A stretch of 61,154 nucleotides of DNA from Chloroflexota bacterium. Lineage in GTDB: Bacteria > Chloroflexota > Limnocylindria > QHBO01. The translations under genes were made by a program, and so were the position numbers. The notes beneath the pieces were generated by a model. It was not told where the DNA came from and made no database searches. It was given only the letters and a program-made list of their open reading frames with translations. Numbering within the stretch: position 1 is the stretch's first letter; every line of letters begins with the position of its first letter. Below, piece by piece: positions 28,379 to 35,842 of this stretch. The stretch spans positions 1 through 61,154 of the forward strand of contig JACDEL010000007.1 in assembly GCA_013816405.1 (NCBI GenBank). The letters run 5' to 3'.

Positions 28379-28401
28379 CTCGCCGAGGCCGATCAGCCTA
28401 C

Positions 28402-28692
28402 GCCAATGAGGCTCTCACCTACCTGTCCTTCGATAGCAGGGCTGGTCACCTTCGGGCGGACCGCGGCCTCATGGGCGAGCTCGAGGACCTCGATGTCGCC
28501 GACGAGACCTGGGGCCCCAAGGCGCTGGTCATGAAGGAGAACATCGAACACCACATCGAGGAGGAAGAGGGCGAGATGTTCCCCAAGGCGCGGCAGATCT
28601 TCGATCGTCAGGAGCTTGGGGATCTCGGCAGCCGGAGGGCTGCGCGTAAGGATGCCGCCCAGAGGGAGCTGGGGGTTCCCGCCAGCCGCTGA
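28402..28692 (+). pseudogene. 3' fragment of a hemerythrin HHE-domain gene
   Basis: The frame gives HLRADRGLMGELEDLDVAD then ALVMKENIEHHIEEEEGEMF and PKARQIFDRQEL, the second half of a hemerythrin-like helical bundle (HHxxEEEGEMFPKAR is diagnostic). The first two helices with their iron ligands are absent: upstream the frame is open to about 28402 but unrelated. An internal ATG at 28471 could still give a 73-aa product, which would be unable to bind a di-iron site. Confidence 0.7.
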
Positions 28693-28714
28693 GGAAAATC
28701 GCGGCGCGCCCGGC

Positions 28715-28720
28715 TACGAT
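28715..28720 (+). promoter_or_regulatory. -10 box (TACGAT) of the O-methyltransferase gene
   Basis: TACGAT, 6 nt before the ATG. Confidence 0.6.
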
Positions 28721-28726
28721 GCCACG

Positions 28727-29389
28727 ATGTCAAGAGGGTCGATCGGGCTGAGCGACGAGCTGAACGCATACCTCGTCGCGGTCGGGGCCCGCGAGCCGGA
28801 GGTGCTGGCTCGTCTGCGCGAGGAGACCGCGGTCATGCCAGAGGCCCGCATGCAGATCGCGGTGGAGCAGGGAGCCCTGCTCTCCATGCTGGTCAAGCTC
28901 CTCGGCGCCCGGCGCGTGCTCGAGGTCGGCACCTTCACCGGCTATTCATCGACCGCGATGGCGCTCGCCCTGCCGCCCGACGGCAGGATCGTGTGCTGCG
29001 ACGTATCCCAGGAGTTCACCGATGTCGCGCGACGCACCTGGGCCGCCGCGGGGGTCGAGGATCGGGTGGAGCTGCGGCTGGCGCCCGCGCTGGAGACGCT
29101 CGACGCGCTGCTGGCGGCGGATGGTGCCGGCAGCTTCGACCTGGCCTTCATCGATGCAGACAAGACCAATTACGGCGGCTACGTCGAGGGCGCGCTGCTC
29201 CTCGTGCGACCCGGTGGCCTGATCGCGATCGACAACGTGCTTTGGAGCGGCCGCGTCATCGATCCGGAAGAGACGGACGCGGACACGCAGGCCATCCGCG
29301 ATCTGAACGCGGACCTTGCGACCGATGAGCGGGTCGATATCGTGATGGTGCCCATCGCCGACGGACTGACGCTCCTGCGCGTTCGCTAG
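28727..29389 (+). CDS. Class I O-methyltransferase (caffeoyl-CoA OMT/COMT-like)
   Basis: 220 aa. AdoMet motif I is RVLEVGTFTGYSSTAMALAL; the metal-binding block is DLAFIDADKTNYGGY with LIAIDNVLWSGRV, as in cation-dependent catechol O-methyltransferases. MPEARMQIAVEQGALLSMLV is the usual substrate-helix segment. Its 3' end overlaps the DUF427 gene end by 4 bp (convergent). Leaderless promoter sets the start. Confidence 0.9.
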   Translation: MSRGSIGLSDELNAYLVAVGAREPEVLARLREETAVMPEARMQIAVEQGALLSMLVKLLGARRVLEVGTFTGYSSTAMALALPPDGRIVCCDVSQEFTDVARRTWAAAGVEDRVELRLAPALETLDALLAADGAGSFDLAFIDADKTNYGGYVEGALLLVRPGGLIAIDNVLWSGRVIDPEETDADTQAIRDLNADLATDERVDIVMVPIADGLTLLRVR

Positions 29390-29670
29390 CGCTCGACGGC
29401 GACGCCGCGCCAGAAGGCCACGTAGCCCTCGATCGGCTTCGCCTTCTCCGACGCGTCCGGATAGAACCAGGCGGCATCCGCGTTCTGTACCCCGTCGACC
29501 TCCAGGGAGTGATAGCTCGCCTCGCCCTTCCACCAGCAGGTAGTGTGGGTTTCGGACGGGCGCAGGAACTCGGACTTCACGCTCTCCGGCGGGAAGTAGA
29601 CATTCCCCTCGACGATCGCGACCTTGTCGCTCTCGGCGATGACGGCGCCGTTCCAGGTTGCGCGCGGCAT
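29386..29670 (-). CDS. DUF427 family protein
   Basis: 94 aa. RATWNGAVIAESDKVAIVEGN, YFPPESV, THTTCWWKGEASYHSLEVDG and AAWFYPDASEKAKPIEGYVAFWRG are the recurrent DUF427 blocks (small beta-barrel, function unknown). TACGAT lies exactly 6 nt before the ATG. Confidence 0.9.
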   Translation of the reverse strand: MPRATWNGAVIAESDKVAIVEGNVYFPPESVKSEFLRPSETHTTCWWKGEASYHSLEVDGVQNADAAWFYPDASEKAKPIEGYVAFWRGVAVER

Positions 29671-29676
29671 GGGCTG

Positions 29677-29682
29677 ATCGTA
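29677..29682 (-). promoter_or_regulatory. -10 box (TACGAT) of the DUF427 gene
   Basis: TACGAT, 6 nt before the ATG. Confidence 0.6.
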
Positions 29683-29703
29683 GCGCAGGGAGCGCTCAGG
29701 GTC

Positions 29704-30192
29704 TCAGAGGGTGATGTCGTATTTCGCCTGGAGCTCGTTCGACCAATCATCAAGGATCGCGAGGCCGAACTGCGCGGCCAGGTCGTTGTAGAGCCGCGTC
29801 CAGTCCGGTCCGTGCTCCATGAGCACCGGCGCGATCTGCTCGAAATAGCGCTCGATGCCGCCTGGGATGACCACCTCCAGGATGCGCGCCGGCTCACCGG
29901 AGACGTTCCACATGGCGTGGCGAATCGAGCGTGGCTTGACCAGCCAGCTGCCGGCCGGGATCTCCTCGACGGTGTCGTCACCGAGGCAGGCGCCCACCGT
30001 CCCGGCCAGGATGAGCGTGTACTCGTCCTCGAGCGTGTGCATGTGCGGCTTGATGAGCGTCTTCGGGGGAATCGTCACCTCGAGCATCGAGAGACCGCCA
30101 TCGGACTCGGCTGACCCGACGCCGTACCGAAAGGTCACGTCGTAGAGGGAGATGTGGTGCGCATCACCGGGACGGACGACCCTGGCTTCCAT
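29704..30192 (-). CDS. Cupin-domain protein
   Basis: 162 aa. Metal-binding cupin motif 1 is KPHMHTLEDEYTLILAGTVG and motif 2 AGSWLVKPRSIRHAMWNVSG. The C-terminal ILEVVIPGGIERYFEQIAPVL helix is shared with a decayed cupin gene at 53.6-53.8 kb. Catalytic or binding role unknown. No leaderless box is seen. Confidence 0.85.
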   Translation of the reverse strand: MEARVVRPGDAHHISLYDVTFRYGVGSAESDGGLSMLEVTIPPKTLIKPHMHTLEDEYTLILAGTVGACLGDDTVEEIPAGSWLVKPRSIRHAMWNVSGEPARILEVVIPGGIERYFEQIAPVLMEHGPDWTRLYNDLAAQFGLAILDDWSNELQAKYDITL

Positions 30193-30278
30193 GCGGAGAT
30201 CTTGCCACCAACCGGCCCTTCAGGAAGCGTGATGGCGCCGGAGGGTCACCCGGCGCCGCCACACAACCCGAAGGAGAG

Positions 30279-31625
30279 CTAGACCGCCACCGCTTCTCGC
30301 TGCGGCTCGTACTCGACGTCGACGAGCTCGCCAGCGAGGTACGCGTCGTAGGCGGCCATGTCGAAGTAGCCGTGGCCGGAGAGGTTGAACAGGATCACCC
30401 GCTCGCTGCCGGCCTCCTTGGCCTCGAGCGCCTCGTCGATCGCCGCCCGGATGGCGTGGCTCGACTCGGGCGCGGGGATGATCCCCTCGGTGCGCGCGAA
30501 TTGCAGAGCAGCCTCGAAGCACGTGTTCTGGGCATAGGCCCTGGCCTCGATGAAGCCCAGCTCGTACAGGTGGCTGACCATCGGGGCCATGCCGTGATAA
30601 CGCAGCCCACCGGCGTGGATCGGGGCCGGCTTGAAGCCGTTCCCGAGCGTGTGCATCTTGACCAGCGGGGTCATTCCCACCGCGTCCCCGAAGTCGTACC
30701 GATACTCCCCCTTGGTCAGGGAGGGGCACGACGCCGGCTCGACGGCCAGGAACCTCGTCTTCGAGTCACCAGTTAGCTTGTCGCGCAGGAACGGGAAGGC
30801 GATCCCCGAGAAGTTGGAGCCGCCCCCCGCGCAGCCGATCACGACATCAGGCTCTTCGCCTGCGAGCGCCATCTGCTGGATCGCCTCCTGCCCGATCACC
30901 GTCTGGTGCAGCAGGACGTGGTTCAGCACGCTTCCCAGTGAGTACTTGGTGTCCTCATTGGTTGCCGCCACCTCGACTGCCTCGCTGATCGCGATCCCCA
31001 GGCTGCCGGTCGAGTCCGGATCGGCCGCCAGGATGGTGCGTCCCGCGTTCGTCTCGGTCGACGGCGAGGGCGTCACTGTGCCGCCGAAGGTCTGGATGAA
31101 GGAGCGCCGGTACGGCTTCTGCTCGTAGCTGACCCTGACCATGAAGACCTTGATCTCGAGCCCGAACAGGCTGCCGGCGAAGGCGAGCGCGCTCCCCCAC
31201 TGCCCGGCCCCCGTCTCCGTCACGAGCCGATTGATCCCCTCGGCCTTGTTGTAGTAGGCCTGTGCAATCGCGGTGTTCGGCTTGTGGGAGCCGGCCGGGC
31301 TGACGCCCTCGTACTTGTAGTAGATGTGGGCCGGCGTGTCGAGCGCGCGCTCGAGGCCCAGCGCTCGGATGAGCGGCGATGGCCGATAGATCCGGTACGC
31401 CTCGCGCACCGGCTCCGGAATCTCGATGAAGCGCTCACTACTGACCTCCTGCTTGATGAGCTCCATCGGGAAGAGCGGTGCCAGGTCGGCGGGGCCGATC
31501 GGCTCGCGGGTGCCGGGGTGCAGGACCGGCGGTGCCGGCTCCGGCAGATCTGCCGCGATGTTGTAGAAGTGCGTTGGCAGCTCACTCTCCGGGAGCGTGA
31601 ACTTCCTCTGCTGTGGCTGGGACAT
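30279..31625 (-). CDS. trpB: TrpB2-type tryptophan synthase beta subunit
   Basis: 448 aa, longer than classical TrpB (~400) and with the N-terminal extension of TrpB2. PLP site: [20 protein letters not shown] (Lys of the Schiff base in HKPN), [15 protein letters not shown], and the phosphate loop [13 protein letters not shown]. Converts indole plus serine to tryptophan. A well-formed AGGAGGT precedes the ATG, and a Trp-specific T-box occupies the leader. No trpA or other trp gene is adjacent, so it may salvage indole or serve a remote trpA. Confidence 0.93.
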   Translation of the reverse strand: MSQPQQRKFTLPESELPTHFYNIAADLPEPAPPVLHPGTREPIGPADLAPLFPMELIKQEVSSERFIEIPEPVREAYRIYRPSPLIRALGLERALDTPAHIYYKYEGVSPAGSHKPNTAIAQAYYNKAEGINRLVTETGAGQWGSALAFAGSLFGLEIKVFMVRVSYEQKPYRRSFIQTFGGTVTPSPSTETNAGRTILAADPDSTGSLGIAISEAVEVAATNEDTKYSLGSVLNHVLLHQTVIGQEAIQQMALAGEEPDVVIGCAGGGSNFSGIAFPFLRDKLTGDSKTRFLAVEPASCPSLTKGEYRYDFGDAVGMTPLVKMHTLGNGFKPAPIHAGGLRYHGMAPMVSHLYELGFIEARAYAQNTCFEAALQFARTEGIIPAPESSHAIRAAIDEALEAKEAGSERVILFNLSGHGYFDMAAYDAYLAGELVDVEYEPQREAVAV

Positions 31626-31639
31626 CGGTGACCTCCTGA

Positions 31640-31677
31640 GAACAACAAACCCCTTCGTCTCGAAAGGACGAGGGGGT
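31640..31677 (-). terminator. T-box-controlled terminator of trpB leader
   Basis: CCCCCTCGTCC pairs with GACGAAGGGG around a short loop and is followed by TTTGTTGTT. The 5' arm overlaps the region that would enter the antiterminator. Confidence 0.85.
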
Positions 31678-31944
31678 CTTCTCGTGGTGCCACCTTTGTT
31701 CCCCGGTGTTCTCACCCGGGCTCTTCGACCGCGGCCCGCCGTTTCCGGCTGGCGATGGTCTCGGCCTCGATAACGGTGCCTCTCCGCCGGTCGCTACTGG
31801 CGTTGGACCGCTGTCCGACGCGTTCTCGTCCGGAGCTCCCGGGTCCATTCCCTGGTCGCGCCGCCGCCGGGGTCCCACTGCTCCCGGCTCCCTGTGGGCT
31901 CGCCTGACCAGGTACTCGTCCCGATCGTCGCCGTATTCGGATGT
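31640..31944 (-). promoter_or_regulatory. T-box riboswitch, tRNA-Trp specific
   Basis: The leader of trpB holds the conserved antiterminator sequence AAGGTGGCACCACGAG (31681-31697), the early block GGGACGAGTA, a stem-I helix CCTGGTC/GACCAGG, and the specifier loop GAATGGACC whose codon is TGG (31845-31847), i.e. Trp. A Rho-independent terminator hairpin follows the T-box. Uncharged tRNA-Trp should pair with the specifier and T-box, prevent termination and switch trpB on. Stem I boundaries were drawn by eye. Confidence 0.92.
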
Positions 31945-31951
31945 GGCGGGG

Positions 31952-31980
31952 AACGTACCCGTCCCCCGCGCCGCTGTCAA
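31952..31980 (-). promoter_or_regulatory. Promoter of the trpB T-box transcript
   Basis: TTGACA (31975-31980), 17-nt spacer, TACGTT (31952-31957). Expected start of transcription near 31944. This is one of few genes here with a consensus -35 and a long leader. Confidence 0.8.
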
Positions 31981-31984
31981 GAAC

Positions 31985-32464
31985 TCAGAACGGCTTGAAC
32001 ATCATCAGCCAAAGGATGACGGCCACGCCGCCGAGCCCAAGCACGGACATGCCGATGGTGTGCCAGCTGCCCCGAGCGGCGTCATAGGCAGTCTGGGGAG
32101 CCGGGTTGGATGGGTCCTCCCTGCGCGCCGCGACGGCGACCTCCGCCGCCTCCTGCACCAGGCCGAAGTACCCGCCACCGAAGCGCCACATCGCGACGGC
32201 GATAACCGTGAGGAGAATCAGCGAGGCCCAGATCCAGCCTCTCCCCCACCACGATCCCATGAAGCCAGCGGTCGCGCCGCTGAGCACGACGACCAACAGG
32301 ATGACCCGCAGCCCCGTGGTCTTCGGAACGTCGTTGAATAAGGTCAGCATCCGCTCAGGATCAGGCTCTCGGCGCATCGCCCACATAACCGTCACATGGA
32401 TGCCGTGAGCCAGCATGAAGGCCAGCACGGACGCAACGTGAGCGAAAACGACCCATTGGTACAT
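31985..32464 (-). CDS. Four-helix integral membrane protein (DUF2269/CopD-like)
   Basis: 159 aa with four membrane helices; conserved-looking His at MYQWVVFAHVASVLAFMLAHGIH-type positions in helix 1. Resembles small DUF2269-like membrane proteins. Divergent from the Crp/Fnr gene: on its side TTGACA, a 17-nt spacer and GTACAC precede the ATG with only a few nt of leader. Function unknown. Confidence 0.65.
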   Translation of the reverse strand: MYQWVVFAHVASVLAFMLAHGIHVTVMWAMRREPDPERMLTLFNDVPKTTGLRVILLVVVLSGATAGFMGSWWGRGWIWASLILLTVIAVAMWRFGGGYFGLVQEAAEVAVAARREDPSNPAPQTAYDAARGSWHTIGMSVLGLGGVAVILWLMMFKPF

Positions 32465-32491
32465 CGGCCCGAGCGGTGTACGGCACCTGCA

Positions 32492-32533
32492 CTTGTAATG
32501 TCAAGAGGCTGAGTCCGGGGATATGATTCCCCG
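32492..32533. promoter_or_regulatory. Two palindromes in the Crp/Fnr-membrane protein divergent promoter
   Basis: CTTG-N6-CAAG at 32492-32505 covers the -35 of the leftward gene. CGGGGA-TATGAT-TCCCCG at 32516-32533 is a perfect palindrome whose 6-nt centre is a consensus-like -10 box for the rightward regulator gene. Both are plausible binding sites for the encoded regulator. Confidence 0.65.
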
Positions 32534-32550
32534 ACGCCAGAAGGTTCCTC

Positions 32551-33252
32551 ATGGGCGCGATCGTGTCCGTCGCTTACCATGTCGCACGGCTCTTGCCGGA
32601 AGCTGACCCCAGCACGCTCGATCGCCTCGCGCAGGCCGCCAGGCAACAGCCCTTCGGCCGTCGCGACCTGTTGCATGCCAGGGGGATCCAGCTGCCTCCC
32701 TTCGTCATGCTCGATGGCCACGTCATGACGCGCCGAGTCGCGGAGACGGGTCAGGTCCGCGCCGCCCTTATCGCAGGGCCTGGCTACTTCGGCGGGATCC
32801 GCTCCATCAGCGACCCCGATGCTGAGGCGCTCTACGAGCTGATCGCCCTGACGGACGGGACCTGGGCGACCTGGGATCCGCGGCTTGTGCGAGAGCTCGC
32901 ACTCGAGGATGCCGGACTGGCATTGGGCCTGTTGGACCACTCCGCCGATTTCTCGGTCGTTCTCACAATGCGGCTCGACGAACGATCCTTCGAGAACGCG
33001 CGACAGCGGCTGGCTACGATCCTCACCCGATATGGGAAGGCGATCTTCGACACGGCCCGCCCCGTTGCGCAGCGAGCCGACCTGGCGGCCATGATCGGGA
33101 CGAGCCGCGTGATGATGTACCGGGCCCTCGCCGAGCTTGAGGCAGATGGTCTCGTGGAACGGGAGAACAGCGGCGGCATCAAGATCCTGGACGCTGAGAA
33201 ATTGGCCGCGTTGGTCACCGTCTCAGCACCGGAGAACGCTCCGAATCTCTGA
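32551..33252 (+). CDS. Crp/Fnr-family transcriptional regulator
   Basis: 233 aa: degenerate N-terminal cNMP-type beta-roll, long dimer helix (SFENARQRLATILTRYGKAIF) and C-terminal HTH_Crp (RADLAAMIGTSRVMMYRALAELEADGLVERENSGGIKI). The GExxL...RxA cyclic-nucleotide pocket is not recognisable and there is no Cys cluster, so the ligand is unknown. A palindrome surrounds its own -10 box, suggesting tight autorepression. A weak terminator (CCTCG...CGAGG) follows. Confidence 0.85.
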   Translation: MGAIVSVAYHVARLLPEADPSTLDRLAQAARQQPFGRRDLLHARGIQLPPFVMLDGHVMTRRVAETGQVRAALIAGPGYFGGIRSISDPDAEALYELIALTDGTWATWDPRLVRELALEDAGLALGLLDHSADFSVVLTMRLDERSFENARQRLATILTRYGKAIFDTARPVAQRADLAAMIGTSRVMMYRALAELEADGLVERENSGGIKILDAEKLAALVTVSAPENAPNL

Positions 33253-33480
33253 CAGCTGCCTCGTCGCTTTCCCGGCGAGGTTGTAATCCCCACTGTTAAC
33301 TCTGGTACGGACGTACCATCGAGGACCCAGTACTGTCAGTGCACCGGCAAGACGTTTCGCCTCAACGCGCAGGCTCTGCGCGCTCCGTTCCGTCTGGATC
33401 TGCCCCCTCCTGCGTTCCGACGCAGGTCATCGCACGCGCCTCATGAGGTCGGCGCGAAGCCTCAGAGGATGTGTCCACTC
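33253..33480. other. Intergenic leader with several inverted repeats
   Basis: Holds the regulator's terminator-like hairpin, TGGTAC-GGAC-GTACCA (33303-33318) and CTGCGT-TCCG-ACGCAG (33410-33425). No coding pattern. It probably contains the promoter and a structured leader for the secreted protein. Confidence 0.5.
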
Positions 33481-34263
33481 ATGCGTACGTCAATTCTTCG
33501 TGCACCGCTGCTCGTGGCAGCCATAACTCTCCTGCTCGCCTCGACCGCCTTGGCGAGCCCAAGCGCGTCAGCTGGCGGTTCAGCCAAAGACGGCTACAAC
33601 GCGATCCCCAGCAAGGTATCTGGGAATGTGCCTAGCGTCGGTTTCGAGGCGACCCAGACGAACGAATTCGGCGACGAGGTCGGACTCGGTGGAACGGCGA
33701 GAACCCTTGCGTCCATGTCCGTGCTCCTGTCGAGTTGGGGCTGCGAAAGCGGGAACTGGTACAGCGGTAACTGCGTGACGACGCCAGGGGCCACGTTCAA
33801 CGTGCCGCTCACGTTCACGATCTATGCGGAGAGTAGCCCCGGCATTGCCGGTGCTGTGCTGGCTCAGCAGACGCAGACCTTCAACATTCTGTACCGGCCA
33901 TCGGCCAGCACCCTCTGCACTAGCGGCAAGTGGTACAACTCGAAGGACAAGACCTGCTACAACGGCTTCCCGCAGACCATCAAGATGACCTTCTCAGGCG
34001 TGGGCGTGACGTTGCCTTCCCAGGTCATTTGGTCGGTTGCCTACAACACCACCCATGCCGGCTTCATCCCCATCGGCGAGAGCGCCACGTGCTACGCATC
34101 CGCGGGTGGATGCGGCTACGACTCGCTGAACGTGGGGGCAAAGAGCTTCCCCAACGCGCCATATGTGGGGACCGACACCAATGAGGATCAGGCCTTCCGG
34201 AATGGCTTCATGGAGTCTGGTTGGACCGGTTACCGGCCGCTGGGCGCGATCGTGACAAAGTAA
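33481..34263 (+). CDS. Conserved secreted protein of unknown function
   Basis: 260 aa. Signal peptide (LLVAAITLLLASTALASP, probable cleavage after ALA). The mature part is Gly/Ser/Tyr-rich and beta-like with paired Cys: WGCESGNWYSGNCVT, STLCTSGKWYNSKDKTCYNG, TCYASAGGCGYD. Four similar blocks suggest disulfide-stabilised extracellular domains. I do not recognise an enzymatic motif. The gene has its own strong terminator. Confidence 0.75.
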   Translation: MRTSILRAPLLVAAITLLLASTALASPSASAGGSAKDGYNAIPSKVSGNVPSVGFEATQTNEFGDEVGLGGTARTLASMSVLLSSWGCESGNWYSGNCVTTPGATFNVPLTFTIYAESSPGIAGAVLAQQTQTFNILYRPSASTLCTSGKWYNSKDKTCYNGFPQTIKMTFSGVGVTLPSQVIWSVAYNTTHAGFIPIGESATCYASAGGCGYDSLNVGAKSFPNAPYVGTDTNEDQAFRNGFMESGWTGYRPLGAIVTK

Positions 34264-34293
34264 GGAACTAGCCCTCTGGCAGCAGAGGACAGC

Positions 34294-34331
34294 AAGGGGT
34301 CGGTGGGAAACCACCGACCCCTTGTTCATTA
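34294..34331 (+). terminator. Strong Rho-independent terminator after the secreted-protein gene
   Basis: A perfect 13-bp stem AAGGGGTCGGTGG / CCACCGACCCCTT with a GAAA tetraloop, followed by GTTCATTA. Confidence 0.85.
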
Positions 34332-34482
34332 CCCGGCCCGGAGAACATCCGCGGCGACAACATCGCCGTGCCCGCAATCTTCTGCTTGCAGCAGCCGTTC
34401 CCGAGAACCGAGCGGTACATCACGGAGCGAGCCCAGAACGCGGCCACCTCCGGAAGCTGGTGTTTCGGACCTCCCTCGCGCA

Positions 34483-35838
34483 TCACGGGTTCGATGCCGC
34501 GGCTCCCGCCCGTGCACTTTTCGGCATGGTCGTGGGTAGCGTGACGATGAAGCAGGTGTGGCCCGGCTCGCTCTCTAGGTCGATTCGGCCACCATGGCGA
34601 ACAACAGCCTGGTGGCTGATGTGCAGGCCAAGCCCACTCCCGATCCCCGGCGGCTTGGTGGTGAAGAACGGCTCGAAGATCTTCGAGGCGACATCGGGAG
34701 GGATGCCAGGGCCGGAGTCGCAGATCGTGACGGCAACCTCGTCGCCAGACGATTTGGCTCGAATGGAGAGCGCGCCGCGCCCATCCATGGCATCGGCGGC
34801 ATTGTCGATCAGGTTGGTCCAGACCTGGTTCAGCTCCGAGCCCCAGGCCTCGATCTCGGGCAGGTCCGGGTCGTAGTCGCGGGTCACCTCGATCTCTCCG
34901 ACCTTGAGCTTGTGGCGCAGGATCACGAGCGTGTCGTCGAGGCCCTTGCGCACGTCGATGCGCTGCACGGGAGCCTGGTCGAGGTAGGCGTACGACTTCA
35001 CAGCGCCCACGATCTCGCTGATCCGGTCCCCGGCCATGCGCACCTCCCCGATCAGCGTCTCGACCGTCGCAGACGCTGCCAGCCAGGCCGCCGCCTCCCG
35101 GGCAGCAACGGCATCCATGCCGGCGAAGGCGCCACGCAGCTCATCGGTCGTCCAGCCTGCATCCACCAGTGCTGCAGCCATCTGCGTGTCGCCGATCAAT
35201 CCCTCGATCTCGTCCACCGCATCGGCTCGGTCGAGGGCGTCGAGCGAGGCATGGCCCGCCGGCCGGAGCAACGTGAGCGCGTCGGCCGGATGGAGCGCGT
35301 TGCGTTCGGCAATCGCCCGGTCGAGGGAGTCCACCGAGCGCCGGATCGCCGCGGCCGGGTTGTTCAGCTCGTGTGCCAGGCCCGCCGCAAGGGTGCCAAG
35401 ACCCGCCAGCTTCTCGCGCTGCCGCAGGGTGGCCTCCATGCCGCGCAGCCGACCAATGACGGTGCGGATGATCCCCAGCGCCGCATCCGGTTCCCCGGTG
35501 AGCAAGTCCCGCACGGCCAGGTACGGGATGCGCAGCACCTCTGCGTCCGTGACGGCCCGGACCGACGCCATCCGCTTGCCCCGCTCGAGCGCGGCCAGCT
35601 CGCCCTGGATCGCGCCCGGCCCAACACGCGCAAGCGGGATCTCGCTCGTCCCGGAGCGCTTCGTCACGTCGAACTCGCCGGAGACAACGACGAACAGGTC
35701 ATCGGCCTGATCGCCCTCGGTGATGAGGAAGTCGCCCTCGCGCAGCGACATCGGGATGGCCTGCGCCGCGAGCCGCTGCAGGTGCTCGTCGGGCACCTCG
35801 GCGAAGATCGGCGTCGCCCGCAGGGCGTCCAGCGCCAT
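34483..35838 (-). CDS. Sensor histidine kinase with N-terminal cyclic-nucleotide-binding domain
   Basis: 451 aa, soluble. Residues 1-120 form a cNMP-binding domain with the pocket block GAIQGELAALERGKRMASV (Glu80, Arg89). Then a dimerisation helix with phospho-acceptor His156 in LAGLAHELNNPAAA, N box DNAADAMDG, G1 DSGPGIPP, F box IFEPFFTTKP and G2 GSGLGLHIS. It begins 4 bp after the upstream receiver-flavoprotein gene, its evident partner. A longer in-frame upstream extension lies within that gene and is rejected. Confidence 0.9.
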   Translation of the reverse strand: MALDALRATPIFAEVPDEHLQRLAAQAIPMSLREGDFLITEGDQADDLFVVVSGEFDVTKRSGTSEIPLARVGPGAIQGELAALERGKRMASVRAVTDAEVLRIPYLAVRDLLTGEPDAALGIIRTVIGRLRGMEATLRQREKLAGLGTLAAGLAHELNNPAAAIRRSVDSLDRAIAERNALHPADALTLLRPAGHASLDALDRADAVDEIEGLIGDTQMAAALVDAGWTTDELRGAFAGMDAVAAREAAAWLAASATVETLIGEVRMAGDRISEIVGAVKSYAYLDQAPVQRIDVRKGLDDTLVILRHKLKVGEIEVTRDYDPDLPEIEAWGSELNQVWTNLIDNAADAMDGRGALSIRAKSSGDEVAVTICDSGPGIPPDVASKIFEPFFTTKPPGIGSGLGLHISHQAVVRHGGRIDLESEPGHTCFIVTLPTTMPKSARAGAAASNP

Positions 35839-35842
35839 CGGC

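Noticed and set aside
32492-32505. Canonical FNR/CRP box in the divergent promoter
   Set aside because: CTTG-N6-CAAG is 14 nt but does not fit TTGAT-N4-ATCAA or TGTGA-N6-TCACA; only a non-canonical site is claimed.
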